Assembly (NCBI GenBank): GCA_013399695.1 | Contig: VXAU01001335.1 | Location: 310,206 to 374,205, forward strand | Length of the DNA: 64,000 nt | Source of the DNA: Formicarius rufipectus | Lineage: Eukaryota > Chordata > Aves > Passeriformes > Formicariidae | Direction: 5' to 3' | In this document: positions 1 through 10,665 of the stretch, one piece after another | Layout of the letters: every line of letters starts with the position of its first letter | How positions within the stretch are numbered: the first letter of the stretch is position 1 | Position numbers and translations under genes: made by a program | The notes under the pieces: model-generated | What the model was told of the DNA's origin: nothing | Seen by the model: only the letters and a program-made list of their open reading frames with translations | Database searches by the model: none

Positions 1-1748
1 TTTCAATACTTGATGAAAAAAACACTGCTTCCTAACTTAGATTTCCAAAGTTGCTACATCCACAGGATTTCAAGTTCTGGTACCTTTTTTCCAGTACCTA
101 AGTGGTACCAATTTTTAATTCACTTATGTTACAGTATCATAACTTATGCAAAACTGCTGTTTGCAAATCACTGGAGTCAGTTACCAAAGCATTAGATATT
201 GAGAGACCATAATCCAGCAAAACATTTGAACACAAAACAAGCAAAAATCTGTATTTATAGGTTTTTGCCCAACTTTACAGGACTTCTTCAGTCTGGTTAA
301 ACCAGAAACAGCTGGCCAACTGAGATTGTTTATTTGTAAAGTTACAACAGCCAAAGCTATAAATAAACCAAAACAAACCATCTGCCACTCATTGCCCCTG
401 TTCACAGCCCGTCTACACAGGTGTCAGCTCCTGTCCCTGCACTCCACATCTGAACTACCATGGGGTGTTTGTATCATCACGGACTGATATCACTATCACA
501 AAATGATAAAACAAAAAAAAAAAAAACAAACAAACAAAAAAGGCACAACAAACAAACAGGGAATAAGCAGTTGCTTCCAACCTAAAAAATACTCAAACAT
601 TATCCTTCTGGTTCTGCTGAAGTTTTTACTAAAAACACTGAAAGCATCTAAAATGAGACATCTTTAAGTGACCAAAGTCCAACCACAATTTATTTTTATT
701 GGTACTATTTAGGAAACAAAGTTTCAATCTAAAATTACCAATTAAGTTTTCAACCAACGTTAAACCGATTTAAAATGAAACCCCAAAAGGTACTTGTAAA
801 AACAAACTGGAAAAAACCCTGAACCCAAGAAAAAGACTACAGTAAGTTTTGCTAAGACAGGTGGTAGCATGCATTCTCAGCAGCCCAAGTTTCCTGTAGT
901 GAAATCCAGAATCCTTGACATGTCATCATTCAAGACCTGTCAAATTTGGTAACACGCTGTGTGTGTCTGGAGGGACACCATCCATTCAGGAAAATGAACG
1001 TGTCATTTGCTGTCATGACAGCTATCAAAATTCAGCCCGAGAGCATATCATAGAGCCACGTATCTCTCTTTCTGCATTAAAAGGTTGAAAAATACTTTCC
1101 TTGTCGCCATCCGAAACATCATTAGGATGTCAACTAAGAAGTCAGCTCCCTTTGGAACAGTGGTAGCCCAGGACGGCACTGGGAGCCAAGTCTGACACAC
1201 AATGGATGTGGGAGAAAACAAGTGTGATGGATACACTGCTATTGTAAGAACAGGAAGGAAAAACCTTGCAGCTATGGTGTACTGAGGGTGTTCCTACTGC
1301 ATTAAAACCAAGAGGTCAGTACAATCAATGTTTGGGACTCCCCTCCTTTGGTATCAGTGCCAGGTTTTGCTAAATAGGAGGCTTAAATTATTGCCGTTCC
1401 TTGAAATATTTTATTTGTCCAGAATGCCCTAAAAAAAAATTCAGAGTAATACACCAGTTTAACTCTCCATGTACAGAGTAAGTTTTAACAGGATTTAGTG
1501 TTCTCTCTCCTAAAACTGTGAAGAGACTACTCATGAACTGTTTTATTTTACTATACAGTTAACTAAAAACGTAATTGATGTACAAAAAAAATTATTTCAG
1601 CCAACTTAAATTAGACAAAGATGAGTTAGAAAATCCCAGCATGCTTCATTTATAGTTTGTATGCTTAAAGAACACCACCACTGCTTTCTAAACCCTCCCA
1701 CCCTGCAAAGGTCTAGTCTTTTTTTGAAGGAAAGGTTCTAAAACAGTC
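1..1748. other. Non-coding DNA left of the first CR1, probably intronic
   Basis: I see no convincing exon here. The DNA is AT-rich with short open frames only. If the three + strand exons at 2401-3126 are real, this stretch is an upstream intron of that gene. Two donor-like sites (about 853 and 1485, both with GTAAGT) were checked, but the frame that would join the exon at 2401 meets a stop in both cases. An A-rich tract lies at 511-540. Confidence 0.5.
508..560 (+). repeat. A-rich / (CAAA)n low-complexity tract
   Basis: A run of A residues is followed by CAAA repeats and a second short CAAACAAACA block. It could be a decayed poly(A) tail or simple slippage. No retroposed body could be recognised next to it. 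Confidence 0.75.
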
Positions 1749-2205
1749 ACAGATCCATAGAATATGCTGAGTTGGAAAGGACCCACGAGGATCATCAAAT
1801 CCTATGCAGGGCACCCCAAGAATCACACCATGTGCGTGAGAGCACTGTCCAAACACTTCCTGAACTCTAGCAGGCTTGGTGCTGTGGCTGCTTGCTGGGG
1901 AATCTGTTCCATTGCTCAGCCACTCCTTGGGTGAAGAACCTTTTTTATTATCTAACGTAAACCTCCCCTGACTCAGCTTCCTGCTGTTTCCTCCAGACCC
2001 GTCACTGGTCACGAGCGAAGAGATCAGTACCTGCCCTTCCATACCCCCTCATGAGGATGCTGAAGACCACAATGAGGTCTCCACTCAGTTTTCTCTTTCC
2101 AAGCTGAACAAACCAAGTGACCTCAGTCATTCCTCATATGGCTTCCCCTCCAGACCCTTCACCATCCCCATGGCTTTCCTCGGGACTCTGTTCAATGACT
2201 TTTTG
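1749..2205 (-). mobile_element. CR1 LINE, 5'-truncated 3' end
   Basis: Read on the + strand this is the reverse complement of the avian CR1 3' end. It starts with the block around ATAGAATATGCTGAGTTGG, continues with the GGACCC...GATCATCAAATCC block and runs on through the region that reads AGCAGGCTTGGTGCTGTG. The element is therefore on the - strand with its 3' terminus at about 1749. Only about 0.45 kb of the roughly 4.5-kb full-length element is left, so it is a dead 5'-truncated copy. Its terminal block matches those of the copies at 23316-23922 and 55030-55219, which suggests the same subfamily. Boundaries are good to about 10 bases. Confidence 0.93.
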
Positions 2206-2400
2206 AAAATAATATAAATAAGGACAATATTTTGTTAAATCCAAAGAGAAATGGACTATTTTTTTTAACAGCTTATTTCTATTTTCTCGAAAATAAAGAC
2301 ATTTCCTTTAAATGCTGCTCTACTAGCAGAACCAAGAATCCCACTCCAGTATGACCAAAAGGCACCTGCTTTTGCTAACCCTCCTCCCATTCTCCTGCAG

Positions 2401-2498
2401 GGTCTGATGGCTCCTCCATTTTTGCAGAGGTGATCCAGTATAACCTGCAGGAAAAGATGGCCAAGAGACAGCACCAGCTAAAACCAGACTCTCACTCG
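2401..2498 (+). CDS. Candidate internal exon A of an unidentified host gene
   Basis: The 3' splice site is excellent: a branch-point-like TGCTAAC near 2373-2379, a pyrimidine tract and CAG at 2398-2400. The 5' splice site TCG/GTAAGAG at 2499 is also near consensus. In the frame starting two bases into the exon there are 32 codons without a stop, reading SDGSSIFAEVIQ at the start and KPDSHS at the end. The exon enters in phase 1 (one base of its first codon lies upstream) and leaves in phase 0, which fits the next candidate exon. The other two + frames are closed. I do not recognise the protein. Splice signals, frame and phases are seen; that it is a real exon is inference. Confidence 0.5.
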
Positions 2499-2601
2499 GT
2501 AAGAGGACTTGACCCTGTGTCAGGGAGAGCATCTGCAGCCTCTGTCTTCTTGCTGAATTTCAGTACCTGCTTTCACACTCCTGTCACTTCTCTTTAATAA
2601 G

Positions 2602-2681
2602 GTCCTCATAGATACTCTGATCAATTCTAGAATGCAAAAGCTTCAAATGGCTCAGGAGGCTAAAAACTGCTTTTCTAAGAA
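2602..2681 (+). CDS. Candidate internal exon B of the same gene
   Basis: The acceptor is AAG at 2599-2601, after the pyrimidine-rich stretch CTCCTGTCACTTCTCTTT. The donor is AA/GTAAGTAA at 2682, a near-perfect 5' splice site. Joined in phase 0 to exon A, it gives 26 codons plus two bases, beginning VLIDTLINSRMQKLQ and ending CFSK. The segment is rich in Leu, Gln, Lys and Met and could be helical. A second AG at 2610-2611 was considered, but splicing there brings an immediate stop. If the donor is not used, the frame ends at TAA 2683-2685. The weakest point is the AAG acceptor. Confidence 0.45.
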
Positions 2682-3074
2682 GTAAGTAATAAACTGAAGG
2701 CCTGTTCATTTATTTTTAGTTGTTGATCCATCTAGGTTAATCAGCTCAGCTCTGGCACAGCAAACACTACCCACATCAACTCCAAGTGTCACACAATAGA
2801 TATCTCTGAAGCAACAGAGGAAACCAGCAGACCACCTATACAAATGGCACAACCTGCTGAAACAACAGTCAAGAATTACTACCTATGTTTCTTCCTTTTT
2901 TTAATTAAAAATCTTCTTCCAAATAAAGTATTTATTTAAAAAAAATTAAAAAGGAGGTTGCCTAAGTTACGACCTGATTTTGTATATATACCCCATATAT
3001 AATTTTTGTTTAATGACATTTCAGCTATATTCTGTGATATATATCACTACTTGATTTCATGTTTATTTCTACAG

Positions 3075-3126
3075 TTGCAGGTACTCCACAGACAGTATCT
3101 TAGATAAGCTGAGGAAAACTGGATGA
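3075..3126 (+). CDS. Candidate terminal coding exon C of the same gene, with stop
   Basis: The acceptor is strong: TTTATTTCTACAG ending at 3074. One base completes the codon split from exon B (AA + T = Asn). Sixteen more codons follow (CRYSTDSILDKLRKTG) and then TGA at 3124-3126. Exons A to C together give about 75 residues of a C-terminal segment made from three short exons, none of which stands out as a long open frame. No known domain is visible. The 3' UTR would start at 3127. ATTAAA at 3143-3148 could serve as an early poly(A) signal, and AATAAA at 4529-4534 and 5932-5937 as later ones. Confidence 0.45.
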
Positions 3127-6100
3127 AGTTTCTTCAGCCTGGATTAAAATCACATCTGTATTGCATCTAATTTTGCAACGGTACTTTGTCATGCCTCTAA
3201 GAAACAAACAACACTTTTGAGAATTCAGGTATCTGCCAAGAGTCTAAGCATGTTCACCCCACTGCTCCACCATATAATCAATAACAGTTACATGTCACCG
3301 TATTAATACTTGTTAATGAGATCAGGACCAAAATCAGCACAACAAATATATATAGCAAAAAAGCCTCTAAGCCACAAAGTTTATTTCTACAAACATGAAC
3401 AAATACCGGCTATACCAGCATGCCTGAGCTTCCACTGTAACAGATGTTTCTCTTAACATGACTATTTCTAGGGTTTTGTCTATAGCTGCAGTAATTTAAA
3501 ATGCAATGCATTGCGATTCTCTAATTAAGATTTATTTTTCTGCACCTGAATTCTTAAAATTTACAATGCTCTCTCAGAGCTTAAAAATATACATGGAAAG
3601 GCCACCTCACTGCACATAAAATTATTATTTATGCTGGGTTTAAAATATGAACTCACTTCATTACCAGTGAGAAATTTATTTGTTGTGCCACATATATTTA
3701 ATGGAATATAAAAATACGTATTTCATATTTCAATGCACTTCCAATTTACTCATGTCATTAGCATTTATGAAACAATTAAGAATCCTTACGATGGGAGGGA
3801 AAAGATTATTCCAAGGGAAAACAAAAACAAAACAAAAACTTAACACTCGGAAGAATTACTTTGCCCATCACTGAACAGAGCAATGGTTAATTGGTCAGAA
3901 CATTGATGACTATGCTATTATGAGAAAACTAATGGGCTAATTAGCTGGCAAGAAAAATCTAAATTGGAACTACCTAAAACTGAAATAAGATTACGATTTC
4001 TGGACCAACATTCATAAGTTTGCAAAGCAAAACAAACAGAAAAGTAATTTTTCAAAACATGTACCAGGATCTCACATATTAACTTTTTCAAAAGACGGGA
4101 CAATGGTGCATGGGTGAAGTGATTAGTGCAGGCCTCATTTCTGCATTTAAGGAGGAAGAAACAATGCAATTTCCCACATTACAAACATCATCCCAGCTCT
4201 CTCTGAAGGTCTTCCACTTCAAGAACTAATAAGAATTTGTGACTTTCACTCCATCAAAACTATTGTTCTGCAACACTTCTGTACACCTAGTAAATACGAA
4301 ACTATAGGCATATTGCCTTTATTATTTCATTAGAAGCACAAAGCAGTTCTCGTACACAGTGCCTCAACTCTCCGCCTCTTCAACATGCCAGATGACCTAC
4401 TTTGGGGGAGCAGGGTGTCCAGCGACAGGCACCCAGCACCTTACACTCGGTCTGACTAAACTAACAAAACATGGCATCACATAGTTTCAGTTTTTAGCTA
4501 CCAAAAAAAATCTCCTTCAAACACCTCTAATAAATCCCCACCAGCAATCTCCCTTCCTCAAAACACAGTGGGATTGGGAATACCCATGGCTTAGAAACCA
4601 TCAGTCTCTTGATACAAACAGAAAGTATTTTTCTGAAACTTCCTCTTTTGATTCAAAGTTACCTTGGTTTTGATTTCAAACCTGCGGCAAGTAAATTGAT
4701 GCAGCACCTGCCTCCATGAGTCTGGAAGCAGCTTTTATGCTCAAGGAGCATGAAAAATGCAGGTACTCTGGGTAGTTCTGCTGCTGCTCAAGGCCACTAC
4801 CAGCAAACAAAGCTATCTGAGTATCACTGTTCAAGTCACTCCTGTTATAGTTTCTACTGAGTAAAGCCATGAGTGCCCCAAAGGATTAACATACCAACAG
4901 CAACAGAAGACGCAAAAAACAAAGGCTGGTAAAGAAGCAGAAGTCACTGACCTCGTCCTTCTTCTTTAGCTAACAGAAGATGCGAGGTGACACATATGAG
5001 AGCAAATACCTCTCCTTACACTTGCAGACTGCCAGCCAGGAAACTGGAGAAGAAAAGAGAGGAAGGAAAGATAATTAAGTTCCCTGTCCACTGCAGTAAG
5101 AAACCAAAAGTTGAAGTTTTAAATTTATCATATTTTCAGTAGCAAGGATGTAATAACAACGATCATGCAGATAATCAAGGACTAACTGGTGCTGCTTTCA
5201 GAAAAATATAGTAGAAAAGATTTTGCTTATCATCATATCACAACAGCAATCAGAAATGTCAGCTGGTAGAAGTAGGAGGCAAATGCAACAGCTAATGTTG
5301 TAATGACAGAACAACAGCAACAAGAGCTAACATTATAATGAACCTGTATCGGTTTCATGGCCTATATAAAAATATTTGCTAATTACAGCCTCGATCTTCA
5401 TGGTACAGGTGCCTTCTATTGCTACATTTATTCACTGTTCCCAAAAGTGACATCTTTTGTCAAAGTCATAAGAAGAAAGTCAGTTACAAAGACAAAGCAA
5501 TTTGCTTAACTCCTTAAAGCGACATGGGCGAGACAGAGGATTTCAATTTCCAGAGTTGCGAAATCAATATTTCTAAGAAGCAACAACATCACTTCAGAAG
5601 TTAAAATCCCGAAAGTTAAAACACAGAACCATCAACACCATCTATACGGTGCTGACTGCTTCAGATTCCTAAAAAGCAGTGAAAAAAAAAGTACTTTCAA
5701 ACAGAAATTCTTCATAATCCCCTACCCCGTGAGCCCTTTCAAATTCATCCATATTAAGTTACCAGTCCAAACTCCCGATGATACAAACCACGCGTGGTTA
5801 GGCCATGAAAATTTGTTTTTACAAAGGCCACCACCGCGTTTCATGAAAGCAAAGTTTAATTCTCCCACGTTGAGCCCCTAGAACAGTAGTGGTATGCTCC
5901 TTAGAAACAAAAATTGTTTCACAATAAGGGGAATAAACGCTCTTCAAGCCAGAAAACGCTGTACATTCTTGCCGACATTCAGTCACCATTCAACTTTTAA
6001 AGTAACAAAACGTCTGATTTTGAGTTACAAAAACAAGGCAGTGCCGAGTTAAATGCTACACGGAATTCACGGAATAACTCTGATGCAGGCAGAGGGCCAC

Positions 6101-6400
6101 GGTCACTGTAAAAAGACGTGGGTGATGCTAACATGGGAACTAAAGCCGAGAGGCACTCAGGATTATCCAGTTGCAGGTCAGACCTGAACTACAAACCTGG
6201 ATCCCGATTTGACAACCTGATATGAGGTGGGACACAGTGCCTACCCTGCCAGCAAGGCGCAGCTGTTAGGCTGGCCACCTTTTTAGTTAAAAACAGGACG
6301 AAAAGACTTACAAACTTCAGCAATCTTCTTTCCAAAACACCCAGGGATGGGCTCCACTGAACAGTCAGTATGCAAGGTGTAATTTTACCTTCATGTCCTT
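3127..6400. other. Possible 3' UTR and intergenic DNA up to the CpG island
   Basis: The DNA is AT-rich on the left and becomes richer in GC and CpG towards 6400. Only short open frames occur, and none looks like a conserved protein. Possible poly(A) signals on + are ATTAAA (3143-3148), AATAAA (4529-4534, with a GT-rich stretch about 35 bases downstream) and AATAAA (5932-5937). I recognised no transposable element. Confidence 0.45.
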
Positions 6401-6832
6401 TACCTACACTGGCATCAACCGGGGTCACAGCGCACCCCGCTCCACGAGAAAACCCCCGGCCTCGGCTCCACAGAAGTCGCAGGGCGGGGAAGGAAACAAA
6501 CGCGAACTCGGGCGGGCGGAGGGCCCGTGTGACCGGCGGTGCCCGTGTGCCCGTGCGGGGCGGCGGCGCTCCCGCTCCCACCCGGGAAACTTTCCGTGTG
6601 CGTCGCGCTCCGGCCGGCAGGCGCTGCCCGCCTTCCCCGCCGCTGCTCCTGCGGCCGCCGGATACGCCGCCTCCCTTCTCGGGAGCCCCGCAGCGGGGGG
6701 TGGCGCGGGGGTGTCCCGGCCCGGCACTGCCCCCCGGCCGAGCGGCACAAAGCGGCGGCTGTCACACACACACAGGAGCAGCAGCTCGGGAGGATGAGGA
6801 GGAGCCGCCCCCGAGCCCCCCCCCGCCGCAGC

Positions 6833-7155
6833 NNNNNNNNNNNNNNNNNNNNNNNNNNNNNNNNNNNNNNNNNNNNNNNNNNNNNNNNNNNNNNNNNNNN
6901 NNNNNNNNNNNNNNNNNNNNNNNNNNNNNNNNNNNNNNNNNNNNNNNNNNNNNNNNNNNNNNNNNNNNNNNNNNNNNNNNNNNNNNNNNNNNNNNNNNNN
7001 NNNNNNNNNNNNNNNNNNNNNNNNNNNNNNNNNNNNNNNNNNNNNNNNNNNNNNNNNNNNNNNNNNNNNNNNNNNNNNNNNNNNNNNNNNNNNNNNNNNN
7101 NNNNNNNNNNNNNNNNNNNNNNNNNNNNNNNNNNNNNNNNNNNNNNNNNNNNNNN
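6833..7155. other. Assembly gap (323 N) inside the CpG island
   Basis: The gap is flanked by a C-rich run on the left (CCCCCCCCCGCCGCAGC) and GAGGAGCTCCCCGGG on the right. GC-rich promoter DNA commonly drops out of short-read bird assemblies. The missing bases may include the transcription start site or start codon. I cannot tell whether the N count is a real size estimate. Confidence 0.99.
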
Positions 7156-7282
7156 GAGGAGCTCCCCGGGCTCCTTCTCGCCCGGCGGGAGGGCCGCGGC
7201 TCCCCGCCCCGCCGCTGGGAGGACGGGCAGGGACAGCCCGGGCGGCTCCTTCCCCACTGCGGGAGCCCCGCTCCGGGACCGC

Positions 7283-7292
7283 GGGGCGGGGC
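7283..7292 (+). promoter_or_regulatory. GC box (Sp1/KLF-type)
   Basis: GGGGCGGGGC is a full match to the classic GC-box core. It lies inside the CpG island just right of the gap, as expected for a TATA-less promoter. Occupancy is not shown by sequence. Confidence 0.55.
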
Positions 7293-7673
7293 AAAGGGGG
7301 CCCTGCCCGGCAGGAGCTCCCTGACACCTCCTCCCTACCCGGTCCCCCTCCGGCGGCGTGAGACCCGGAGCTCCCGGGGAAAGTATTGGCGGACGCGCCG
7401 CTGGGATGGGCCAGGCCGCGCCAGGGATCGCCCCGCCGCCGCCGGGCAGTGCCCAGCAGCGGGGCCGGCGAGCCCCCATCGCCCGCTGGCCGCGGGGCAG
7501 CCGCAGCCCCTGCTGCTCGCCGCCCCTTTCTCCTTTCCCCGCGGCGAAGTTTCATCCTCAGCGCCCCGCGGAGCGCAGGGCTCGGGCCGTGGGTGGCGTT
7601 CCTGTGACTGGGTGTGTACTTGCCCAGGTGTTGTGCCCTCGGGACAGGGCGGCGGGCGCGGCAGCCGCCTCAA

Positions 7674-7935
7674 AGCACAGAATCACTGGATGTCCTCGGT
7701 TGGTGTGGACCCAGAAGGACCGTCGGGTCTAACTCTTAGCCCTGCTCAGGACAGCCCCAAGAGTCATGCCATGTGCTGGAGAGCATTGTCCAAATGTTGC
7801 TTGAGCTCTCTCAGGCTTGGTGCTGTGACTGCTCCCCTGGGGAGCCTGTTCAGTGCACAGTCACCTTCTGGGTGAAGAACCCTTTTCTGCTCTCTAACCT
7901 AAACCTCCTCTGGTCAGGCCATTTCCTCGGGTGAG
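7674..7935 (-). mobile_element. CR1 LINE 3' end abutting the CpG island
   Basis: On + it reads CACAGAATCACTGGATGTCC, then the blocks around CCAAGAGTCATGCCATGTG, CAGGCTTGGTGCTGTGAC and GGGTGAAGAACCC, all of which belong to the reversed CR1 3' UTR. The element is on the - strand with its 3' terminus at about 7674, immediately after the GC-rich DNA. Its terminal sequence differs from the copies at 1749, 23922 and 55030, so it belongs to another subfamily or is more diverged. It is 5'-truncated, about 0.26 kb. Confidence 0.92.
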
Positions 7936-10489
7936 TAGCCTTACTCTTCCAAAACAGAGCCCCATACGTGGATGCGTGGCTGGTCCAGGCTGCCCCTGCA
8001 CTCCTCCACAAGTGGTTAAAGGCAGTGGGCAGAAGAGTCTGCCGTGGGGCCGTGGTCTCCAGTGGGAGTGGCCACTGGCCTTAGTCCCACCAACCCTGAC
8101 GCCTTCTCTGGGGCACATTTCCCTTCCCGAGGGTGTCTCTGGGCTGTGGGGAAAGATCATCCCTATGGAGGAACTCGGAGAGTTCAGATTATTAACCGGT
8201 GCTGTGGGGCTAGTGATAGAGAAGCTGCTCTGAAATGTGAAACCATTAACCCTTTTCAACACGGCAGCTTGCAGGAGGAGTAGGCTGGCGTGTTATCCAT
8301 ACTGCTTTCACCTCTCGTCAGGAGACATTTCCTGGCTTGGAGGACAGGGCTACGCAACACCACCTTTCCCAAATCTAAAAGTCAGCAGCCTTGCTGTCTT
8401 TATTTTCTCTGACCAGGGAGCTTGTCTTTATTTTCTCTGACCAAAGCTACTAGGGAGATCTTAGGACAAAGATTTTATACCCTTTAGATAGGATGATTAA
8501 ACAAGGTGTGCTTGGCAATCTTGCCATGCTCCTGCTTAAAATAATTTATAAATCCTAAAATAACTCCCTTTTTCTCCTGTTAACTTTTACAAATTCTCAC
8601 AGCATTTAATTGAGGGTTTGGGTAGCCCCAAGTGCCTTTTACATGCCTGTGAGATAAACCTGAAAGGGAAATGCAGCCACTTCTTCCAAAAAAGACTTGC
8701 ATGCACCTCAGGGGGGCGAACAGAAAGCCCTTTCCTGCATGCATTTGACTTCGATTCAGAGAGGTGTTAATATTCCTTTTGAAATAATAATCTGACCATG
8801 GTTTTTTAGAGCTGAAAAATGTTTGGGGTCCCTGCTGCCTCTGCTTCGCAGCATGGTCAGGCCTCACTCCAGCATTCAGAGGCTTAGACTCAATTTAAAT
8901 GGGATCGGTCATCCAGGGACTTTCAGATAAAAGTCTCTGTTGTTTCTGGAACAAAATGCACCATGGGAGTGATAAAGGAGAGGTGAATTATCCCGCTCTC
9001 CTTTGCATTTATGATACACAGTTAGGTTTCAGTCTCACTTTTGTCCCTTCTTACCACACCCTTGCTAATACCATCCTACAGTAAACCCTGCACTTCACTG
9101 TTTTCCATACAGCATTGTTGAGTTGAGGATGTCCAAGGGGAGGTGACATGAACCCATCAAGGTTTCCAGGCTAAGCTGTATCTCCAAAGGTGTTTGAAAC
9201 CATAAGCTACTGAGTGAGCAGTAGACCTCAGAGCTTTCCAGGTATCTGAAGAAAAATGATAAAGCACACCTAACTTCAGCAGATTAATGCTAATAGGATT
9301 TACAGGAGACTGTTTTAGGGAGAGATTTGGATGAATACACTGTTTTCAGGCAAAGGACTAATTTAAGGACTCTGAAGCATATTGTTGTTAAATATACTTA
9401 ATTACATTAAGAAGCAATCCGTTAAAGCTGTTTTTTTCTAAACTGTGGCTTATGACAAATAGAAGACACCACAGAAAGGGTTTTCAAGGGTTTATATGTC
9501 GAAAGATGTTTTAACTGCCTATCTGCTGAAAAGATCCTTCCCAGCAAAAACAACCAAGATGTTGCCCTGAGTAGTATTTCAAAACATTGAGCCTACTGAA
9601 ATATTAATGTGCACGTTCTGAAATGACTTAATTAGCTGTTATCTCTGGAATAACTGTTATTAAGAAGAGGTGGCTGCTTGTGATTTGAGTGAGAATTACG
9701 TTCTAAATATGAGAAGAGGATAAATTTGGGGGAATCTGCACAGAAGTGAAAGCAGTACATGATGTGGCCAGCACACTGTTTTGTATAAAGAAAGTAAATA
9801 TGCAAAGCATGCACTTTTGCATATGCATAAGAGTGGTGCAGTCCTTAGAAAATATATACACAGGAGAGAAGAGCAGGAATATTTTTCTCGGCCTAAGACC
9901 GTAACTGTATAGCAAAAATAAAAGAAAAAAATGGTTAAGCAGTAGAAATATGCATCTGTGCCTTTGTTAGAGAAACCACCTGCCTCATACTGCTGCTTCA
10001 AATAGGGTTACGTACAAACACCATACCCAGAGGTTGTGTGATAGACCTATTTCGCAATTACATAATGGCAATCAGTTCATCTTGATGTTTGTATCTTGCA
10101 CAAAAGGCTAAAAACACCCATATTGTGTCTTTTGACTTCAATTTCTTTATTTTCTTCACCTTTCTTTTTTTATGACTACCCATTGTCTGCCCCCAGTGTG
10201 ATGCTGCTTGTGCTTTGCCAGCCACCTGGCAGAGTAGTGGCTTCCACAGGGTGGACATGCAACATAATCTCTACCAGAAATCACAGCCATGCAGATCCAA
10301 ACCCCACTAATATATTTACACCTGTTGTGGCAAGGAGGTGACTACTACCGCCCGGATGCAGTACCTCCACCTTCTGCACAAATACCTGATCTTGTCTCCA
10401 GTTACATTATGTTTTATCACCAGCTGCTCTATCTAGAATATGAGCTCATACCTACTCCCTTAGGCCAATGGGAGACATTTTAACAGGGA
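7936..10489. other. Non-coding DNA right of the CpG island
   Basis: The composition is moderate, then AT-rich. Open frames are short and overlapping. The only structure noted is the 28-base-period duplication at 8395-8443. This may be the first intron of the CpG-island gene or intergenic DNA. Confidence 0.45.
8395..8443 (+). repeat. Two-copy tandem duplication, period 28
   Basis: A 21-base unit starting TGTCTTTATTTTC and ending CTGACCA occurs at 8395-8415 and again, identically, at 8423-8443. The duplicated block includes the spacer, so the period is 28. Perfect identity suggests a recent local slippage event. Confidence 0.85.
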
Positions 10490-10665
10490 TGTGAGACAGC
10501 GGGACTGGTAAGTTGTTTGAAAGTCTGGAAAACAGCATTGTCCAGTTCAGAGGTGGACAGCAAAGGTGTTTGGACACTCTGTTAGCCCACAGGGGGGGAA
10601 ATATACCTAAATCTAAATTAATAGAGGTCTTTTCCAACATAATTGATTTTGAGACTCTGTGATTA
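10490..10665 (+). mobile_element. Degraded CR1-like 3' end
   Basis: The last 50 bases (GAGGTCTTTTCCAACAT followed by GACTCTGTGATT) resemble the + oriented CR1 terminus. The preceding 120 bases only loosely fit the 3' UTR. If correct, it is an old copy on + with its end near 10665. Weak identification. Confidence 0.45.

Larger units (their letters stand above)
6400..7670. promoter_or_regulatory. CpG island, probable promoter and first exon
   Basis: Base composition changes abruptly from AT-rich to strongly GC-rich with dense CpG, and returns to ordinary at the CR1 at 7674. Runs such as GGGGCGGGGC (7283-7292) and several CCGCCGCC and GGCGGCGG stretches are GC-box-like. Long open frames run on both strands, but that is expected in GC-rich DNA, and the N gap inflates them. 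None shows a recognisable protein, so I do not call a CDS. Possible donors on + include CCCAG/GTGTTG near 7627. On -, GACATGAAG/GTAAAA near 6390 could end a first exon. The direction of the gene is unresolved. Confidence 0.8.

Noticed and set aside
1437..1490. Possible + strand exon upstream of exon A (TTTGTCCAG acceptor, GTAAGT donor)
   Set aside because: In the phase needed to join exon A the frame contains TAA.
6370..7875. 501-codon open frame on + and 354-376-codon frames on - across the CpG island
   Set aside because: The N run supplies over 100 unknown codons, and GC-rich DNA has few stops. The translations are low-complexity Pro/Arg/Gly/Ala with no domain. A coding first exon may be hidden here but cannot be chosen.
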